Of a stretch of DNA of 64,000 bases, positions 59,571-64,000 are shown piece by piece. The notes beneath the pieces were generated by a model that was not told the origin of the DNA, ran no database searches, and was given only the letters and a program-made list of their open reading frames with translations. The first letter of the stretch is position 1, and each line of letters starts with the position of its first letter. Source of the stretch: Rhizoctonia solani (Eukaryota > Basidiomycota > Agaricomycetes > Cantharellales > Ceratobasidiaceae); the NCBI RefSeq assembly GCF_016906535.1, contig NC_057370.1, positions 1,984,001 to 2,048,000 of the forward strand. Reading direction: 5' to 3'. The position numbers were made by a program, and so were the translations under genes.

Positions 59571-60703
59571 TCACCCGGTTTCCGAAGGGATGATCCCAGA
59601 CGTATGCAAAGTTTCTCGTAGAGCTTGCGTCTTTTTCCGAATTTCGGCCGCTCGATTAGATATTTGTTGTGAGTCCTGAGGAGACCAAAGTGACGCTGCG
59701 ATATCATCGACCCCTCCAGCGAGTCCCGTTGAAAACCCAAGCAGTTGTTCCAATTCTAGACTTCCCTCTAAAGCCGGACTGATAATGCGTGAAAGTACGC
59801 GTTTATGCAGGAGGGCGACCATGCGAAGTATCAGCATCACCTGATTTATCAAATTCAGCTTTCAGCTTCATTTATATTGCAAGCGATCATACACACCTTC
59901 TTGGCAGTCTCAACCTCGTGCGTAGCAAGCTTGCTCGCCTGGTCGCCCAAAATTTCGCCCCATCCATCTTCGAAGTCTTCTTCATCGTTCCGCACTGGAT
60001 CGTCACTTTCGGCCTCTTCAATCATTTCCTTAACCTCTCGCATAGCATCATCTATATGCGATGCATCTGACTGCCACCGTTTTGCGACTGAAGCACGATT
60101 ATCTGCCGAAAGCGATGCTTAACACGGTCAATATTATTATGGATAGATCCAACTCGAAGCATAAGTGCAGCCTTTGATTCCGCAGGAGATGCGTCTGTGA
60201 CTTTCGAGCGAGTAAAGGTAATCAAGTAGGTTTGCATAGAGTCAATAACTCTTCTGAAGCCCACACGGCCTCGGATCTCATGGTTGGTCCAAAAACTGAG
60301 AATAATCCAGCACAGTGAGCAAGCCTGGAGACGTCGCGAGCGATCTCGATAAGTGGCTCTCGTGCTGCTGAGTAGGAATCCGCATTGAGCACCAGCGTAA
60401 GGCTTGTAGACCGAGCATATAGTAGTGTAAGGATGGATATAAAATCCGAGCGGACGTCTTCGGGAGAAGGCTACCCAACTTGAGGTAAGATGGGTGTATA
60501 GTCGTAATTACAAATGACGCACATTGTCTTCTGGAGTTTGTGGCACCTGGCTACGAGATGCTTTCAGAGCATCCAGAGAGGTTGCACATGAGAATATAGT
60601 CTGTTGAAGGGCAGCCTTAAAATCGTCTGGTTGATTTATTCATACTCAGCAAATTTTCTCGTCCCTCGCTTATATGTGGCTCACTTTCTGCAGTTGAAGA
60701 CAT
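59571..60703 (-). CDS. GCIP/cyclin-D1-binding-like protein
   Basis: The ATG at 60703 starts a helical protein of about 330 residues in several exons. Regions visible in order are Lys-Ala-Ala-Leu-Gln-Gln with Ser-Leu-Asp-Ala-Leu-Lys, then Thr-Pro-Glu-Asp-Val-Arg-Ser-Asp-Phe (60430-60470). A hydrophobic helix with Asn-Ala-Asp-Ser-Tyr comes next, followed by an acidic stretch, Glu-Glu-Asp-Phe-Glu-Asp-Gly-Trp-Gly-Glu (59940-59990). A final helix bundle has Leu-Leu-His-Lys-Arg-Val-Leu. The acidic Asp-Gly-Trp segment before a helical C-terminus matches the Grap2/cyclin-D-interacting (CCNDBP1) family in style. The TGA is at 59571-59573. Role uncertain. Confidence 0.5.
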
Positions 60704-61049
60704 GGTCGATCAGATGTGTGAAGACTTTGATTGAAAACCAGCAACTTTTGGCCTCTCACGTGATCGATTACGCTTTCCTCCCGATCGCAACTGGCAAGCT
60801 TTCTCGTACTAGTCCAGGATCGCGTTATCATCTTCGATAATAGACTGAGGAGGAGAAGGAACAGTAGCTTGCTATGCAAGTTCAGATTTGTGGCGGGCCC
60901 CTCCGGTGGGGGTGTCTGCCCTCACTTCATCGACCACCGGGTATAATCGCTCGATCGCCATGGGTGTATAATAAAGGTTTACAGCACAGACTAGTAAGTA
61001 TCGCTTGCGTAGCTCCCACAGCACAGCTTATACATTGAAATGATAGTAT
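60704..61049. promoter_or_regulatory. Divergent upstream region of the GCIP-like gene and YME1
   Basis: About 350 bp separate the two start codons. Fragments of open frame on the minus strand (60840-60963, starting with an ATG at 60961-60963) could be a 5' exon of the GCIP-like gene, but stops interrupt it. Confidence 0.35.

Positions 61050-64000
<2,951 letters not shown>

Overview
This is a nuclear genome window from a filamentous basidiomycete. The genes are densely packed on both strands and are broken by many introns of about 50-65 bp with GT-AG ends and CTRAC-like branch sites. The gene content fits an agaricomycete: a CBM1-bearing esterase, a GH3 beta-glucosidase, trifunctional HIS4 and C1-THF synthase, VID27, NUR1 and an RNAi-type RNA-dependent RNA polymerase. 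The style of the lectin-like and coiled-coil genes suggests a Rhizoctonia-like Ceratobasidiaceae genome, but that is inference.

Layout. 1-1.4 kb: a small secreted cysteine-rich protein gene. 1.4-9.7 kb, minus strand: a Ser/Pro-rich coiled-coil protein, an unknown protein with a mitochondrial-type leader, and VID27. 10-20.3 kb: conserved core metabolism, namely pyruvate dehydrogenase E1 beta (+), HIS4 (-), 3-ketosphinganine reductase (-), a fluoride exporter with two CrcB halves (+), a TspO/MBR translocator (-), a small unknown (-) and a NadR-like P-loop protein (-). 20.6-26.7 kb (+): one long 16-exon gene joining a complete cellular RdRP (GDGCG and DLDGD motifs) to a Upf1-like superfamily 1 helicase. 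27-28.5 kb (+): the nuclear rim protein NUR1. 28.7-34.1 kb (-): a secreted CE16-type acetylesterase with CBM1, then a secreted GH3 beta-glucosidase. 34.6-44 kb (+): two large coiled-coil genes with related C-termini, separated by an L-rhamnose mutarotase (-) and a CCCH zinc-finger protein rich in WG repeats (+). 44-46.6 kb (+): a single-pass membrane protein. 47.3-51.4 kb (+): C1-tetrahydrofolate synthase. 51.7-53.8 kb (+): two tandem beta-trefoil/coiled-coil lectin-like genes. 54.5-59.4 kb (+): a nuclear coiled-coil protein. 59.6-60.7 kb (-): a GCIP/cyclin-D-interacting-like protein. 61-64 kb (+): the i-AAA protease YME1, cut off by the window end.

The best candidate for an unusual system is the RdRP-helicase fusion. 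It puts into one polypeptide the two activities that act as separate partners in S. pombe (Rdp1 and Hrr1) and Neurospora (SAD-1 and SAD-3). A CCCH protein with six WG dipeptides, a style shared with Argonaute-hook proteins, lies 14 kb away; a link between the two is speculation.

A caution runs through the window. At least a dozen well-conserved genes contain single-base shifts, nearly all of them one missing base and often in a short homopolymer. This looks like a systematic consensus error rather than gene decay, so exact protein sequences at those points should not be trusted. Coordinates given for multi-exon genes are the outer limits of the CDS. Splice sites were read by eye.
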